Origin: Chitinibacter sp. GC72
Lineage (GTDB): Bacteria > Pseudomonadota > Gammaproteobacteria > Burkholderiales > Chitinibacteraceae
Length of the DNA stretch: 64,000 nucleotides
Assembly: GCF_009760905.1 (NCBI RefSeq)
Contig: NZ_VIRW01000003.1
Location: forward strand, 124,001 to 188,000
Direction of reading: 5' to 3'
Within the stretch, counting starts at the first letter, position 1; each line of letters opens with the position of its first letter. Of this stretch, positions 63,916-64,000 are shown in pieces. Both the position numbers and the translations under genes were made by a program. The notes beneath the pieces were generated by a model. The model did no database searches. It saw only the letters and a list, made by a program, of their open reading frames with translations, and was not told where the DNA came from.

Positions 63916-64000
63916 ATTCTTACTGCTCATTGCCCGCAATGGGCGGCGCTGATTGTATTTGGCTATGTGCTCGATAGAGAAAATCTAAATCGCTGCCGGT

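Noticed and set aside
63907-64000. Open frame running off the right end (MDHILTAHCPQW...)
   Set aside because: Only 31 codons visible, no ribosome site, and it overlaps the FNR-like box; may be the start of a divergent gene but cannot be judged.

Overview
The window reads as one chromosomal segment of a betaproteobacterium, most likely of the order Neisseriales (Chromobacteriaceae/Chitinibacteraceae type). The reasons are the uninterrupted rpsB-tsf-pyrH-frr-uppS-cdsA-dxr-rseP-bamA-skp-lpxD-fabZ-lpxA-lpxB-rnhB block, flagellar motAB, a cyanide-insensitive-type cytochrome bd, and a moderate G+C content (about mid-50s by eye, lower around bamA). Genus is not provable from the sequence alone. No rRNA, tRNA, CRISPR array, prophage or origin was seen.

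Layout. 1-2.7 kb: the end of leuB, a DUF1428 gene, a periplasmic solute-binding protein and a cysteine-free Asd-like (USG-1 type) protein. 2.7-5.6 kb: rlmJ and rhlE on the minus strand. 5.9-10.5 kb: a co-directional run of a COG4255-type gene, recJ, a secreted protein made of chitinase-A-N-terminal-like modules, and a gamma-glutamylcyclotransferase-like gene. 10.7-13.8 kb (minus): serB, a FUSC-like membrane protein, a YecA/SEC-C protein and a GNAT acetyltransferase. 14.0-19.5 kb (plus): an L,D-transpeptidase, an AraC regulator with a perfect palindrome at its start, a beta-lactamase-fold hydrolase, a small membrane protein and a second solute-binding protein. 19.7-24.2 kb: membrane proteins including a rhomboid protease and a DUF805/zinc-ribbon/thioredoxin-like fusion, with a 153-bp MITE-like element in the convergent gap. 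24.5-26 kb: a Gfo/Idh/MocA oxidoreductase and a lower-GC orphan gene. 26.2-33.8 kb (minus): mfd coupled to a very large SNF2-type helicase. 34.3-35.5 kb: a complete IS630-family element with TA target duplication and a -1 frameshift signal. 35.5-37.1 kb: a 63-residue protein and trxB.

37.3-40.4 kb is a lipid-trafficking (Mla/MCE) operon: permease, degenerate ATPase-like protein, MCE protein and lipoprotein. 40.4-54.9 kb is the long translation/undecaprenyl/outer-membrane/lipid A block, in which many genes touch or overlap. It links ribosome function (rpsB, tsf, frr), UMP supply, lipid carriers, phospholipid and isoprenoid synthesis, envelope proteolysis, outer-membrane protein assembly and the first steps of lipid A. 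55-58.9 kb: motAB, a membrane-anchored methyltransferase and an HDOD protein. 59-60.8 kb: a SpoU-type RNA methyltransferase, then a DUF1353 + SLATT-like two-gene unit. 60.9-63.9 kb (minus): gbsR-cydA-cydB, with a near-consensus FNR/Anr box upstream.

The most interesting items are the catalytic-domain-free chitin-module protein, the ATPase-like gene that lacks Walker A in the MCE operon, the SLATT/DUF1353 pair, the membrane-protein cluster with a shared C-terminal helical domain, and a recurrent GGGTATA/TATACCC motif concentrated in intergenic DNA.
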